This document shows positions 18,051 to 27,600 of a stretch of DNA of 64,000 nt, in pieces. The stretch spans positions 1 to 64,000 of the forward strand of contig NZ_NJAG01000021.1 of assembly GCF_002872335.1 (NCBI RefSeq), given 5' to 3'. How positions within the stretch are numbered: position 1 is the stretch's first letter; every line of letters begins with the position of its first letter. The stretch is from Siphonobacter sp. BAB-5405. Its GTDB lineage: Bacteria > Bacteroidota > Bacteroidia > Cytophagales > Spirosomataceae. A model generated the notes under the pieces. It made no database searches. It was not told the DNA's origin and was given only the letters and a program-made list of their open reading frames with translations. Made by a program: the position numbers and the translations under genes.

Positions 18051-18094
18051 TCGGTGGTTCCCGGTTTTTGCTCGTAAGTTTACTTTCGTATTTG

Positions 18095-18126
18095 GCGGCC
18101 TCTGACTGAATCACGGCGGAGGCCGC
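18095..18126 (+). terminator. GC-rich hairpin after the SusD-like gene
   Basis: GCGGCCTC (18095-18102) pairs with GAGGCCGC (18119-18126) across 16 bases. There is no T tract. It lies 20 bases before the next start codon and may attenuate readthrough into the phosphatase-family gene. Confidence 0.4.
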
Positions 18127-18145
18127 TCCGTAATCTCTCTATGCA

Positions 18146-18988
18146 ATGAAAAAAGTACTCTTTACCTTTCTGGCTGCGGTGTGTATGATCTCGGCCACGT
18201 TTGCTCAGAAAAACAACGCCATTACCGTGGCTTCCTACAACATTCGATACAACAATCCCGGCGATGGCGAAAATGCCTGGCCCAATCGTAAAGACAATCT
18301 GAAAGCTCAGGTTCGCTACCATGATTTCGATATCTTCGGGGTACAGGAAGCTCTGGTAGGTCAGTTGAAAGACATTGCCGAAGGCAGCGAATATACCTAC
18401 TTCGGAGCAGGCCGTGACGACGGAAAAGAAGGGGGTGAACACTCCGCGATTTTCTACAAAAAAGACCGCTTCAAAGTACTGGACTCGGGAAATTTCTGGC
18501 TGAGCGAAACGCCCGAGAAACCCGGCAAGGGCTGGGATGCAACCTGCTGTAACCGTATCTGTTCCTGGGTGAAATTACAGGATCAGCAGACCAAAAAGCA
18601 GTTTTACTTTTTCAACGTACACTTTGATCATGAGGGCGTGGTTGCTCGTCGGGAATCGGGGAAATTGATGGTGAAAAAAATCAAGGAAATCGCCAAAGGA
18701 GCACCGACCATCTGTACGGGAGACTTCAACTCAACGCCCGAAACCGAGCAGATCAAGGAAATGCAGACCTTGCTGAATGATTCCCGCGAAGTAACTAAAA
18801 TGCCGCCGTACGGTCCGGTAGGAACGTTCAATGCCTTTAAATTCGACGCTCCGATGAAAGACCGGATTGATTACGTCTTTACAAGCAAGTCCATTCAGGT
18901 ACTCAGCTACGCTACCTTTAACCAATCCCTGAATCAGCGTTATTTCTCTGATCACCAGCCGGTGGTCGTGAAACTGGTGATTCAGTAA
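18146..18988 (+). CDS. Secreted endonuclease/exonuclease/phosphatase family protein
   Basis: A 280-residue exported metal-dependent phosphodiesterase or phosphatase. A signal peptide covers residues 1-20 (ending TFAQ). EEP-fold motifs are in order: YNIRYNNPGDGENAW with N32, FGVQEAL with the metal ligand E68, NVHFDHEG with H159, TGDFNSTPETEQ with D193 and N195, and SDHQPVVV with D269 and H270. All catalytic residues are present. The fold covers DNases, sphingomyelinases and inositol-phosphate phosphatases, so the exact substrate is open. It sits 95 bases after the SusC/SusD pair on the same strand, suggesting that it processes the imported nutrient or releases it from a phosphodiester. Confidence 0.9.
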   Translation: MKKVLFTFLAAVCMISATFAQKNNAITVASYNIRYNNPGDGENAWPNRKDNLKAQVRYHDFDIFGVQEALVGQLKDIAEGSEYTYFGAGRDDGKEGGEHSAIFYKKDRFKVLDSGNFWLSETPEKPGKGWDATCCNRICSWVKLQDQQTKKQFYFFNVHFDHEGVVARRESGKLMVKKIKEIAKGAPTICTGDFNSTPETEQIKEMQTLLNDSREVTKMPPYGPVGTFNAFKFDAPMKDRIDYVFTSKSIQVLSYATFNQSLNQRYFSDHQPVVVKLVIQ

Positions 18989-19007
18989 CGCAAGGCACTA
19001 ATTGATC

Positions 19008-19042
19008 GAACTTCCCGGAGCGATTCGGGAAGTTCTTTTTTT
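19008..19042 (+). terminator. Terminator after the EEP-family gene
   Basis: GAACTTCCCG (19008-19017) and CGGGAAGTTC (19026-19035) form a perfect 10-bp stem followed by seven T. Confidence 0.93.
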
Positions 19043-19105
19043 GCCGGAATTTCTGGTAAGGCAGCTTTATTCCCTTTCTTTGCGACGAACCTTAGTAACG
19101 GACGA

Positions 19106-19867
19106 ATGAGTCATTCTGCGTACACCCCCAAGCAACTGGAAGACATGTTGGGACGCCATCGAAAAAAATGGCACGAAAAGAAAATTCTGCGGATCATTTA
19201 TTCCGAGTGGTATCAGATGATTCTTAAGGATTTGAGTCCCGTATCCGGTCCGACTGTAGAGCTGGGGGGCGGGGGCGGTAATTTCAAGGAGTTCAAACCC
19301 GACGTCATCACCTCCGACATCGAGCCGCATCCCTGGATCGATCTGGTTTTCGATGCTCATCAGATGCCTTTTCAGACGGGGGAGGTGAGTAATCTGGTGA
19401 TGGTGGACGTGTTGCACCATTTGTCCAATCCGGTCCATTTTCTGGAAGAAGCCTATCGGGTGTTACAGCCGGGCGGGCGTCTGATCATGCTGGAACCGTA
19501 TCCGTCGCCGTTTTCGCTGCCCGTATACCGGAAGTTTCACCCCGAGCCTTTCATCATGGACGTCGATTATTTCAACAAAACCGGTATCGATCAGAAAGAC
19601 CCCTGGGACGCTAATCAGGCTATCCCGTACCTGCTTTTTTACCGGGACCGAAAGAAATTCCAGGAGCAATTCAAAGGCCGTTTTCAGATCAAACAGCAAA
19701 ACCGCTTAAGCTGCCTTCTGTACCCCGCTTCGGGTGGTTTCGAAAACAAATCTTTCATTCCCGACGGTCTGATTCCGCTATTCCAGTTTGTCGAAAAAAT
19801 ACTTACGCCGGTACGATCGTTGCTGGCCTTTCGGTGTTACGTGGTATTGGAAAAGAAGGGTAATTAA
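19106..19867 (+). CDS. Class I SAM-dependent methyltransferase
   Basis: A 253-residue cytoplasmic methyltransferase of the methyltransferase type 11 (UbiE-like) group. The SAM-binding motif I is VELGGGGGNF (51-60), an unusually glycine-rich form. The acidic end of strand 2 follows in ITSDIEPHPW (68-77). VDVLHHLSNPVHFLEEAYRVLQPGGRLIMLEP (about 100-131) contains the usual motif after strand 4 and the strand 5 region. The C-terminal third is probably a substrate cap. The acceptor is unknown. It converges with the GT-C membrane protein gene, whose stop is only 3 bases away on the opposite strand. Confidence 0.88.
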   Translation: MSHSAYTPKQLEDMLGRHRKKWHEKKILRIIYSEWYQMILKDLSPVSGPTVELGGGGGNFKEFKPDVITSDIEPHPWIDLVFDAHQMPFQTGEVSNLVMVDVLHHLSNPVHFLEEAYRVLQPGGRLIMLEPYPSPFSLPVYRKFHPEPFIMDVDYFNKTGIDQKDPWDANQAIPYLLFYRDRKKFQEQFKGRFQIKQQNRLSCLLYPASGGFENKSFIPDGLIPLFQFVEKILTPVRSLLAFRCYVVLEKKGN

Positions 19868-19870
19868 TCG

Positions 19871-21640
19871 TTAAGGAATCGGTTGATAAACTTTATAAAC
19901 CAAGGCTCCCCGGTGACTCAAAGCCAGAACTTTATGATAGTTGGGGTAAGAAGGAACCGTCTGATCGGGACTTAAAATCAGATAATCGTAACGTACCGGC
20001 AGGGGCTGGTTCATGTCAACGATCAATGAATTAGAGGCCTGTACGTCTTTTTCGAACAGAATCATGTGGAGCATGTGGTACTCGCTGACGAAGATCCGTT
20101 TCGGTGCGGTACGTACCAGTTGCCGGGCCAACTGCTGAGTGGTTCGGGACAAGTTTCCGGATCCTGGAAAATATAAATTGGAGATCGCATCCTGATACAC
20201 GCGGAAGCTGTAGACGGAAAGCAGAAGGAGCCCGATCGCCATCCCGATCCAAAGGAGTTTTGGGGGTACATTCGCCCGTAAGAGTTGATACAGAAAATTA
20301 CCCAAAGCCAAGCTCAGCCATACGCCCAAATACGTCCATACCCGACCTCCGGGAATAATGCCCTGCAACGCTACGACGATCATTCCCCCTAGGATTCCAC
20401 ACAGAAAAAGAATCGCCCAGGCGTTATCCGAAAATAGGTGAAAGAGTAGTCTGTTTCGATAGCGATAACCCACGATGATTATCGCTAGCAAAACAACAAC
20501 GAAGGTGAGTTGCTGCCAGAAAAACAGGGCATGCCACCGCCTTAAAAAGGTCTTTTCATAAACGTTGGTAATAATTTCAAATACACTGAGCTTTTCAAAA
20601 AAACTATTGGCCTGAAAGAGTACATCCCAGCCATTGAATAAGAAGATGGGCAGGTACAAAAAGAAGATTCCCAAGCCAATGGCTAATCCTGTCCAGATGA
20701 TTGCTGGCAAATGCTGATACAGGCGATTTTTCAGGAGTGTATACGCAATAAACAGAAGCAAACCCAGGAAGGTATAAATGTACACGGGAATCGCATAGGC
20801 CCCCAAAACCGTACAAAAAACCAGCAGATGCAGGTAAAAAGGCTGGAATGATTTCAACCAGGCTCGTACGCTAAAGGCCGAGAGTAAAGCCAATAAACTA
20901 ATCAGGGTATAACCTCGTCCGTGGTGAGCAAATTGGCTGCTCAAGGGCAGGATCAGAACCGTCAGCGTGGTAAAGAGGCTGCAAAGCAATCCCCATTTTT
21001 TCAGGCTGTAAGTATACACCAACACTAAAGTCAGGAGAAAATAAACCAGCGAAACGCCACGAATCAAAACAAGTGGATTGATCAGGGACGTGTCGAGTAA
21101 AGCATTGATCAGGTTATAAAAAACGTGATTATTGCCCTTCTGATAGTAGACCAACGTGAGCAGGAATCCGGGTTTGCTACAGTTATAATACGAGTAGAGT
21201 TCATCAATGTAAGGAGCGTACTGAGTCAGGTAATAGATCCATCGGAAAATAGCCAGAGCGAGTATTCCCAGTAAAAAAAGAGTACTGAATTGATGCTGTA
21301 GAAAAACGGTACGCAGGGCAAGAAGATGAGTCGTTGCTGTATGAATAAAGCTAATGAAGGAAAAATTCAGCTTCTTTAGGCAGAAAAGAAAAGCCACCAG
21401 AGTTACGAGTCCGTAACCGAAGAAAAATAAAGAAAAATGGGTATACCGATCTTGCGTTAAGTCCAGAGGAAGCAAATGAATGGCCGGGACATCTGCATAC
21501 CGAGTGAGTATCCAGCAGATGGCCTGCGGGTACGAATAATCGCTGGTAAGTTTATAGAGGAAAGCAGAAAGACTGACAAAAAAAAACAAAATTCCTAAAT
21601 CCCAGCGGGTGATCTTTACTAGAGGGGAAGCTTGTTGCAT
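19871..21640 (-). CDS. Polytopic membrane protein, probable GT-C glycosyltransferase
   Basis: A 589-residue integral membrane protein with about 11-13 hydrophobic helices and a soluble C-terminal portion of about 100 residues. An acidic pair in YAPYIDELYSYYN (D146, E147) falls in an extracytoplasmic loop, as expected for the catalytic DE motif of PMT/ArnT-like GT-C enzymes. That motif usually follows the first helix but here follows several. GT-C enzymes transfer sugars from polyprenyl-phosphate donors outside the membrane. Donor and acceptor are unknown, and annotation as a hypothetical membrane protein would also be defensible. It is not in an operon with recognisable glycan genes. Confidence 0.6.
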   Translation of the reverse strand: MQQASPLVKITRWDLGILFFFVSLSAFLYKLTSDYSYPQAICWILTRYADVPAIHLLPLDLTQDRYTHFSLFFFGYGLVTLVAFLFCLKKLNFSFISFIHTATTHLLALRTVFLQHQFSTLFLLGILALAIFRWIYYLTQYAPYIDELYSYYNCSKPGFLLTLVYYQKGNNHVFYNLINALLDTSLINPLVLIRGVSLVYFLLTLVLVYTYSLKKWGLLCSLFTTLTVLILPLSSQFAHHGRGYTLISLLALLSAFSVRAWLKSFQPFYLHLLVFCTVLGAYAIPVYIYTFLGLLLFIAYTLLKNRLYQHLPAIIWTGLAIGLGIFFLYLPIFLFNGWDVLFQANSFFEKLSVFEIITNVYEKTFLRRWHALFFWQQLTFVVVLLAIIIVGYRYRNRLLFHLFSDNAWAILFLCGILGGMIVVALQGIIPGGRVWTYLGVWLSLALGNFLYQLLRANVPPKLLWIGMAIGLLLLSVYSFRVYQDAISNLYFPGSGNLSRTTQQLARQLVRTAPKRIFVSEYHMLHMILFEKDVQASNSLIVDMNQPLPVRYDYLILSPDQTVPSYPNYHKVLALSHRGALVYKVYQPIP

Positions 21641-21663
21641 TATGTTTGAATGGAACTACGTCA

Positions 21664-21712
21664 TAAAAAAATGAATCCCTAAATTAAGTAGTTACGCTTA
21701 ACTTAGGGACTC
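21664..21712 (-). terminator. Terminator of glnS
   Basis: Arms 21673-21688 and 21697-21712 form a 16-bp stem with two G-U type pairs. On the minus strand the stem is followed by a run of T (plus-strand A at 21665-21670). It starts 20 bases beyond the glnS stop. Confidence 0.9.
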
Positions 21713-21731
21713 GTTTTTAATGAAAAAGGTA

Positions 21732-23411
21732 TTATTTCTTCTTCTGATCTTTCGCCCAGGAGTCTTTCAGCCCTACGGTACGGTTAAAAATCAGACGATC
21801 TTCCGTCGAATCCGTATCCAGGCAGAAATAGCCTTTCCGCAGAAACTGATACGCTTTACCGCTGGCATCCCGCAGACTAGGTTCGGCAAAGGCCTGTACC
21901 ACTTGCAGTGAATTTGGGTTCAGGTGATCTTTGAAATCGCCTGCTGCTTCCGCTAAATCTTCTACCTGGAACAGACGGTCGTACAAGCGAACTTCTACAG
22001 GTACCGCATCCGCCGCATTAACCCAGTGAATGGTGCCTTGTACTTTCAAACCGGAAGTATCCGAACCGGATTTACTTTCGGGAATATAAGTACAGTGCAG
22101 TTCCGTCACTTTGCCTTCGGCGTCTTTCACCACCTCGTTGCATTCGATGATGTATGCTCCTTTCAGGCGTACGCGGTTTCCGGGAGCCAACCGGAAGAAT
22201 TTCTTCGGTGGGTTTTCCATGAAATCTTCACGTTCAACCAGAATTTCGCGGGAGAACGTGACAGCCCGATTGCCTTCTTCAGGGTTCTCGGGATTGTTTT
22301 CGATGGAAAGTTCCTCCGTTTGTCCCTCGGCATAGTTCGTGATGACTACTTTGATCGGATCGGGATCGAGTACGACCATCACTCGCGTGGCCGTTTTGTT
22401 CAGCTGTTCGCGTACGCAAAATTCCAGTAAGCCGACATCGATCAGGTTATCACGTTTGGCTACGCCGATGCGTTCGCAGAAATCGCGAATGGCTTCGGGC
22501 GTATAGCCCCGACGACGAGCACCCGAAAGTGTTGGCATTCGCGGGTCGTCCCAGCCTGCTACGTGTCCTTCTTCCACTAATTGCTTGAGTTTACGCTTGC
22601 TCATGACCGTATAGGTCAGGTTTAGACGGGCAAACTCGTACTGGTGGGAGGGGAAAATTTCCAGCTTATTAATAAACCAGTCGTACAACGGACGGTGCGG
22701 AATGAATTCCAGCGTACAGATCGAATGGGTAATGTTTTCAATCGAATCCGATTGCCCGTGGGCAAAATCGTACATTGGATAGATGCACCATTCGTTGCCC
22801 GTCCGGTGGTGATGGGCGTGTTTAATACGGTAAATCACCGGATCGCGGAAGTGCATGTTGGGCGAAGCCATGTCGATTTTGGCCCGCAGTACCCGACTGC
22901 CATCCGGAAATTCGCCGGCTTTCATTCGCTCAAATAGATCCAGGTTTTCCTCGATTGAACGATGCCGGAACGGGCTTTCCTGACCGGGTTCGGTAGGGGT
23001 ACCTTTCTGGCTGGCAATGGCCTCTGGCGTAGAATCATCCACGTAAGCCAGGCCCATCTGGATCAATTTTTTTGCGAACTCGTACAGCTGAGCGAAATAG
23101 TCGGAAGCGTACAGTTCAGCGGCCCAGTCGAAGCCAAGCCAGCGAACGTCTGCCTTAATAGAATCTACGTATTCGGTATCCTCCGTAATGGGATTGGTAT
23201 CGTCAAAGCGTAAATTGGTTTGTCCTCCGTATTTTTGGGCTAGTCCAAAATTCAGGCAAATGCTTTTGGCGTGACCCAGGTGTAGATACCCGTTTGGTTC
23301 GGGTGGAAAACGCGTCAGGACACGGCCTCCGTTTTTATTTTCACGGAGATCGTTTTCAACAATTTCTTCTAAGAAATTTAGGGACTTAACTTCTTTGGTC
23401 TCTTCCGTCAT
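21732..23411 (-). CDS. glnS: Glutaminyl-tRNA synthetase
   Basis: A 559-residue class I aminoacyl-tRNA synthetase that charges tRNA-Gln with glutamine. The HIGH-type motif is in [16 protein letters not shown] (35-50), and the KMSKS-type motif is VMSKRKL (269-275). [17 protein letters not shown] (69-85) is typical of the GlnRS/GluRS catalytic core. The C-terminal part (about 330-550) is the beta-barrel anticodon-binding region of true GlnRS. The length matches bacterial GlnRS (about 550). The following [19 protein letters not shown] region is also typical. It is monocistronic with a strong terminator. Confidence 0.97.
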   Translation of the reverse strand: MTEETKEVKSLNFLEEIVENDLRENKNGGRVLTRFPPEPNGYLHLGHAKSICLNFGLAQKYGGQTNLRFDDTNPITEDTEYVDSIKADVRWLGFDWAAELYASDYFAQLYEFAKKLIQMGLAYVDDSTPEAIASQKGTPTEPGQESPFRHRSIEENLDLFERMKAGEFPDGSRVLRAKIDMASPNMHFRDPVIYRIKHAHHHRTGNEWCIYPMYDFAHGQSDSIENITHSICTLEFIPHRPLYDWFINKLEIFPSHQYEFARLNLTYTVMSKRKLKQLVEEGHVAGWDDPRMPTLSGARRRGYTPEAIRDFCERIGVAKRDNLIDVGLLEFCVREQLNKTATRVMVVLDPDPIKVVITNYAEGQTEELSIENNPENPEEGNRAVTFSREILVEREDFMENPPKKFFRLAPGNRVRLKGAYIIECNEVVKDAEGKVTELHCTYIPESKSGSDTSGLKVQGTIHWVNAADAVPVEVRLYDRLFQVEDLAEAAGDFKDHLNPNSLQVVQAFAEPSLRDASGKAYQFLRKGYFCLDTDSTEDRLIFNRTVGLKDSWAKDQKKK

Positions 23412-23524
23412 ACTCGGTGCGGCTCGTTTGGAAAGGCGAAAATAAAAACCTTCCTGTAATTTAATATGAAAAGGGTCATCACTATCCCTGATTTTCGTGA
23501 AATGATGACAATTTTTTAACCTGT

Positions 23525-23532
23525 TACCTTTG
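23525..23532 (+). promoter_or_regulatory. -7 element (TACCTTTG) upstream of the stress protein gene
   Basis: This is an exact TAnnTTTG match 50 bases before the ATG. No convincing -33 element was seen. Transcription would start near 23538. Confidence 0.5.
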
Positions 23533-23581
23533 TCCTGCTAACAAAAAATTAGTCATTTCGGCTCGTTAATCCTCAACTTCT

Positions 23582-24418
23582 ATGAAAAATATTCTTGTCG
23601 CGGTTGATTTTACCGAAAATTCACGGCCTGCTCTCGAATCAGCCATTTTTCTGGCCTCCAAAAGCGGAGCAACGTTGCATGTGTTGCATACGTATCTGCC
23701 GGTTTACCCCATGACCGAAACCGTAAGCGGTCCGCCCGTGACGGTGGAATGGGAGGAAACCTATCGGCTGTCCGCTCAGACCCAACTGGATACTCTGACC
23801 GAAGAAATGCGGGGGCGGGGCCTGGCTCCGGAAATCTACCTCGAACTTGGCCCCGTAGGGCCCGTAGTGAAAGACATGGTGCAATCTCACGCCATTGATC
23901 TGGTCGTTCTGGGTCGGAGTGAATCCGATAGTTGGCTGTCAGACTTATTTGGCAGTACTGCTACGCAGTTGGTGAATGATTTGACCGTACCTCTGCTGAT
24001 GGTGCCTTCGGAGTTTTCGCAACGCGGATTTACCAGGATTGCCTACGCTACCCAGCTTGAATTTACGGAAACGCACGTACTGAAGGATTTGTATCGCTGG
24101 GCCGATTACATGGGAGCGACGGTACAGATCATCAACGTGCAGGCCGATCACGAACCCAGCATTAACTCCGATGAAGAGCTAATGAACGAAATTCGAACGG
24201 CGTTTCCCGATCGGCATACTACGGTATTACAACGGAAAGCGGACTCCGTGGAAGACGGTATTCAGGAGCTGCTGCACGATACAGAAGCCGATTTACTGGT
24301 GATGAGCTCACACCACCGGAATCTGTTTACGCAGATCGTGAATCCCAGTAAGTCTAAAAAGTTATTGCTGCATAGCCCAGTGCCTACACTGATTTTCCCG
24401 CTGGGCCGACTGGATTAA
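23582..24418 (+). CDS. Universal stress protein, tandem UspA domains
   Basis: A 278-residue cytoplasmic protein with two Usp folds, about 1-142 and 148-278. The first begins MKNILVAVDFTENSRPALESA and carries the nucleotide-loop pattern VVLGRSESDSWLSDLFGSTA, close to the G2xG9xGS/T ATP-binding signature. The second ends DLLVMSSHHRNLFTQIVNPS, followed by a basic segment in place of a perfect loop, so ATP binding by domain 2 is doubtful. Tandem UspA proteins of 270-290 residues are common in Bacteroidota. Their roles lie in stress survival and are not defined here. The gene has its own promoter and terminator. Confidence 0.92.
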   Translation: MKNILVAVDFTENSRPALESAIFLASKSGATLHVLHTYLPVYPMTETVSGPPVTVEWEETYRLSAQTQLDTLTEEMRGRGLAPEIYLELGPVGPVVKDMVQSHAIDLVVLGRSESDSWLSDLFGSTATQLVNDLTVPLLMVPSEFSQRGFTRIAYATQLEFTETHVLKDLYRWADYMGATVQIINVQADHEPSINSDEELMNEIRTAFPDRHTTVLQRKADSVEDGIQELLHDTEADLLVMSSHHRNLFTQIVNPSKSKKLLLHSPVPTLIFPLGRLD

Positions 24419-24423
24419 TGGTG

Positions 24424-24487
24424 TTCTGTATAAAAAGCAAGAAGTCCGAAGCGGTACCGCTTCGGACTTCTTACTTTTTATACAGAA
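24424..24487. terminator. 64-bp near-perfect palindrome, bidirectional terminator
   Basis: The whole stretch is self-complementary around 24455/24456 with a single mismatched pair. The inner 30 bases (24441-24470) are perfect. The arms also contain matched A and T runs. It sits between the convergent stress-protein and C25-peptidase genes and serves both. Confidence 0.88.
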
Positions 24488-24489
24488 TA

Positions 24490-24612
24490 TCAGCGAACGA
24501 TAACCACACGACCCGTTGCTTTAAAAGCCGGATCAATGATCGGATAGGTTTGTCCGTTCTGGCTCAATTTCAGTCGGTAGATATACGTGCCGGGCGGAAG
24601 GCGGTTGCCTGA
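24490..24612 (-). pseudogene. Out-of-frame C-terminal tail of the C25 peptidase gene
   Basis: Shifting frame by one base near 24608 continues the protein as GNRLPPGTYIYRLKLSQNG and on to a stop at 24490-24492, ending VVIVR. That is the expected type IX secretion sorting-like C-terminus, matching the preceding YFWNGTDHQ. In the existing frame the gene instead ends early with ATAFRPARISTD. One missing G in the minus-strand CAGG/GCAAC context explains it. This is either a true frameshift or a sequence error. Confidence 0.85.
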
Positions 24613-27600
24613 TGGTCGGTACCGTTCCAGAAATACTCGTTGGTTCCTACTCGCAGCGGCTGGCTTTCGTTGCTAAGTACGCGTAGCAATTGTCCCTGCA
24701 TACTCATGATCTCAACCGTCATGGCATCGGGGAGACTGTCGCCCGTCAGTACCAGATGGAAGCGGGTATACAGCTCCAGCGGGTTCGGGCTAACCAGAAA
24801 CTGCTGAAGTCCCGTTTCCGCCTTGACCTGGAAACGAATGGCGTAAGGCAAAGCTCCGGCATTGTTACCAGCCACATCACTCCCCTGGGCCTGGAAGAAA
24901 TACGTGCCCTCGGCCAGGTTTTTAGGCTGGTAGGTAACCCGTACTTCATTACCGGCCAGCGTATCCCATTTCATAGCCGGGTTTTTGTAGGAAAGGCGTT
25001 GTAACGCACCTTCCGGTTTTTGCCAGTATAAATCGATTCCCACGGTATCCTTCTTGATTGCGTATTTATTCGAATCTTTCACACGAACGACAATCACGGG
25101 ATTCGCCGAAACGTAGTCTCCTTCGCGGATCGTTCGGCCATCAAACGTCACTTCCAGCGTGGGTGCCGTGCGGTCGGCCTGCACGTTCAGAGCAAACGTA
25201 ACGGTGTTGTTGGTATAACTTACTTCAGGTAACACCTGTGGATTGACACTAATCGAAAGACGATTTTCTCCGGCCTGCAAATTCCGGTACGTCAGCGACA
25301 GGGGAATCGACTTGGCGGCGGCTACCCGGTATTGTTTCGTAGTGGTAACACTGGCGGCGGCATTCGTGAGGGTTTCGGTAACCAGCAGTGAATCCGTAAA
25401 GGTAGCCGTGCTGAGTACATTGAAATTCAGAGCCTGCGTAAAGGAAGCCCCTTCTTCCAGTGTCAGCGGTAGTGTGGACAGGTACGAAGTACGTCCCTGT
25501 ACGTACAAGGCTCCTTCAGGAACGCCCTGATACGAAACCAGCCAGCGTTTCAGTTGTGGAGCCGTAGGACCACTGATTTTTTCCCGTAATCGCAAATACG
25601 GATATTGCCTGGCGTCAATCTTGCTGATGTCAATCAGCGTTGACGTAAGATTAGTAATTAGCAGCGTTTCATTGCCACGGGCATCTACCCCGTACACGTC
25701 GAGCGAAGACTTCTGCTGAGCGTTTTTGGTGACCTGCTGGCGAATGGCACCCCAGCGAGTGGTAGGACCAATCAGCGAAGAAGTCAGCACACCCGACGTC
25801 GCCGAGCCCGAAAAATCCCAGCGGCCGTTCCGCAACAGTACCTGATCGGTCAGTACGTTTTCGAACTGGTTTGACTGGCTTTGAGCCCAGCCGTCTTCCA
25901 CCCCTTTGATGTACGTGAATGAATACGTAGACCACTGGTTGGTACCACTTACGGCCTGATCGGCATCGCGTACCCGCCAGTAATAGACGGTGCTGTCAGA
26001 AGCAAGCAGAGCTACTTTCCAGCCTTCGACATTGCTGGAAGGCAACGTCGTTGTTTTCTTGAACGTACTGGTGAAGGCCGCCGACGTATCCAGTTCGAAA
26101 AGGATATTTCCCGCAGTTACGCTGGCATTCGTTGGCGTATAGTCCGCCATCAGACGAGCCGTCGGAGCACCGTTTTCCTGCGTTCCTACAATGGCAAAAT
26201 CGTGCGGCAATACGGGCCGGGCTAACGAACCGGGCAGGGCGAGGCTAATGAATGCTTTGTTGTTCTGTTTGTTTAATTCATCAATCTGATTGGCCGCGTC
26301 GATCGTCACATCAAAGCGGTTGGTTCCACCACTGTTTGCGGCATTGGTTACGGTGAAGTACAGCGTATCCTGATAGGCAACCGGAGCGTATCGACGCGAA
26401 CCCAGGTCAATTTCGCGGCCATTAGAAAGTGTCCGCTTCAGGCTGATGGTAAAAGGTTTAACCAGATTCCGACCCAGGTTACTGACCACCATTCCTACGC
26501 GGAACGAATCCGCACTGGCTACGACCTCTTTTCCATCAAAACCTTTCAGAAACAGGCCAGAGTTCGTAACGGCGTAATCGGGTTTGGTATAAGGGAAGGG
26601 AACAATAGCAGGATCGCCCTGAAGGACAAATTGTTGAGAATGTCCTAAAGCCATTTCACCCGGATAAGCTTTGAGATAACTACGGATGGTCGTGAGCAGG
26701 GAACTACCAAAGGATTTGCCCAGACCTAATTCGTTTTTGAACATCTGTTCGTAGAGGGTCGTAGAATAGCCGTTCAAATAGGTAGGGAACCCACTAAAAC
26801 TGGTGGCAAGAGCCAGAATTGCTCCCCGATCGGCTGTATTTACCCAGTCGGAACTGAGTGGTATGGCCGCCAGGTTGTTATCGAAAATGTTGCCGGCATC
26901 ACAACCATTAATAATCATAATGGGATACTTTCCTTTGTTCCGATAGCCGAGTGACTCATTCGTCACATATCCTACATCGATGTCCGAGATTTGAGCTGCG
27001 GCGTGACCGAAAAAAGTAATGAAGCCCAGGCCTTGATTGACGGAGCTGGAGATGTTGATAAACTCAACCGGATCATCCGTTTTTTTAGAAGTAATGGATA
27101 CTTTTCCGCCTAGATTATTCTTTTCAGCAATCGTTTTGTAGTTCTCAACGTAGTTGCGAAATAAGTTGAGTTCTCCAGTAGTTTTACCACCACTCAGGTG
27201 AAGGAAGGATTTACGCCACAATGCGGGTTCCTGCCGTTCATATTCTTTGACTTTATTTAGATAGGCTAATACTTCTTCCGGCTTGGTTACGCTCAAACGG
27301 CCCACCGGAACGCCCGGAATATCCTTTTCACCCGTCAGACCTTCAACGGTAACCCAATCGGATCCCGGCCAGCCGCCCGCAGGTACGAGGTTATTCTGGT
27401 AGAAATCAGGAATAAAACGGTAAAACTGAGGAGCCAGAGCTTTGCCAATCAGGAACAGGTGCTCGGGTTTGCCATGTTGAATCATGTAATCCGCAAAGTG
27501 GCGAACAGCCACGCCACTACGCTCACCGTAGTTAAACTGATCGGCTAAAAAGTCAATATCGACAACCAGTGTATCGTGTTTACCACCCGCTGCTGATGCT

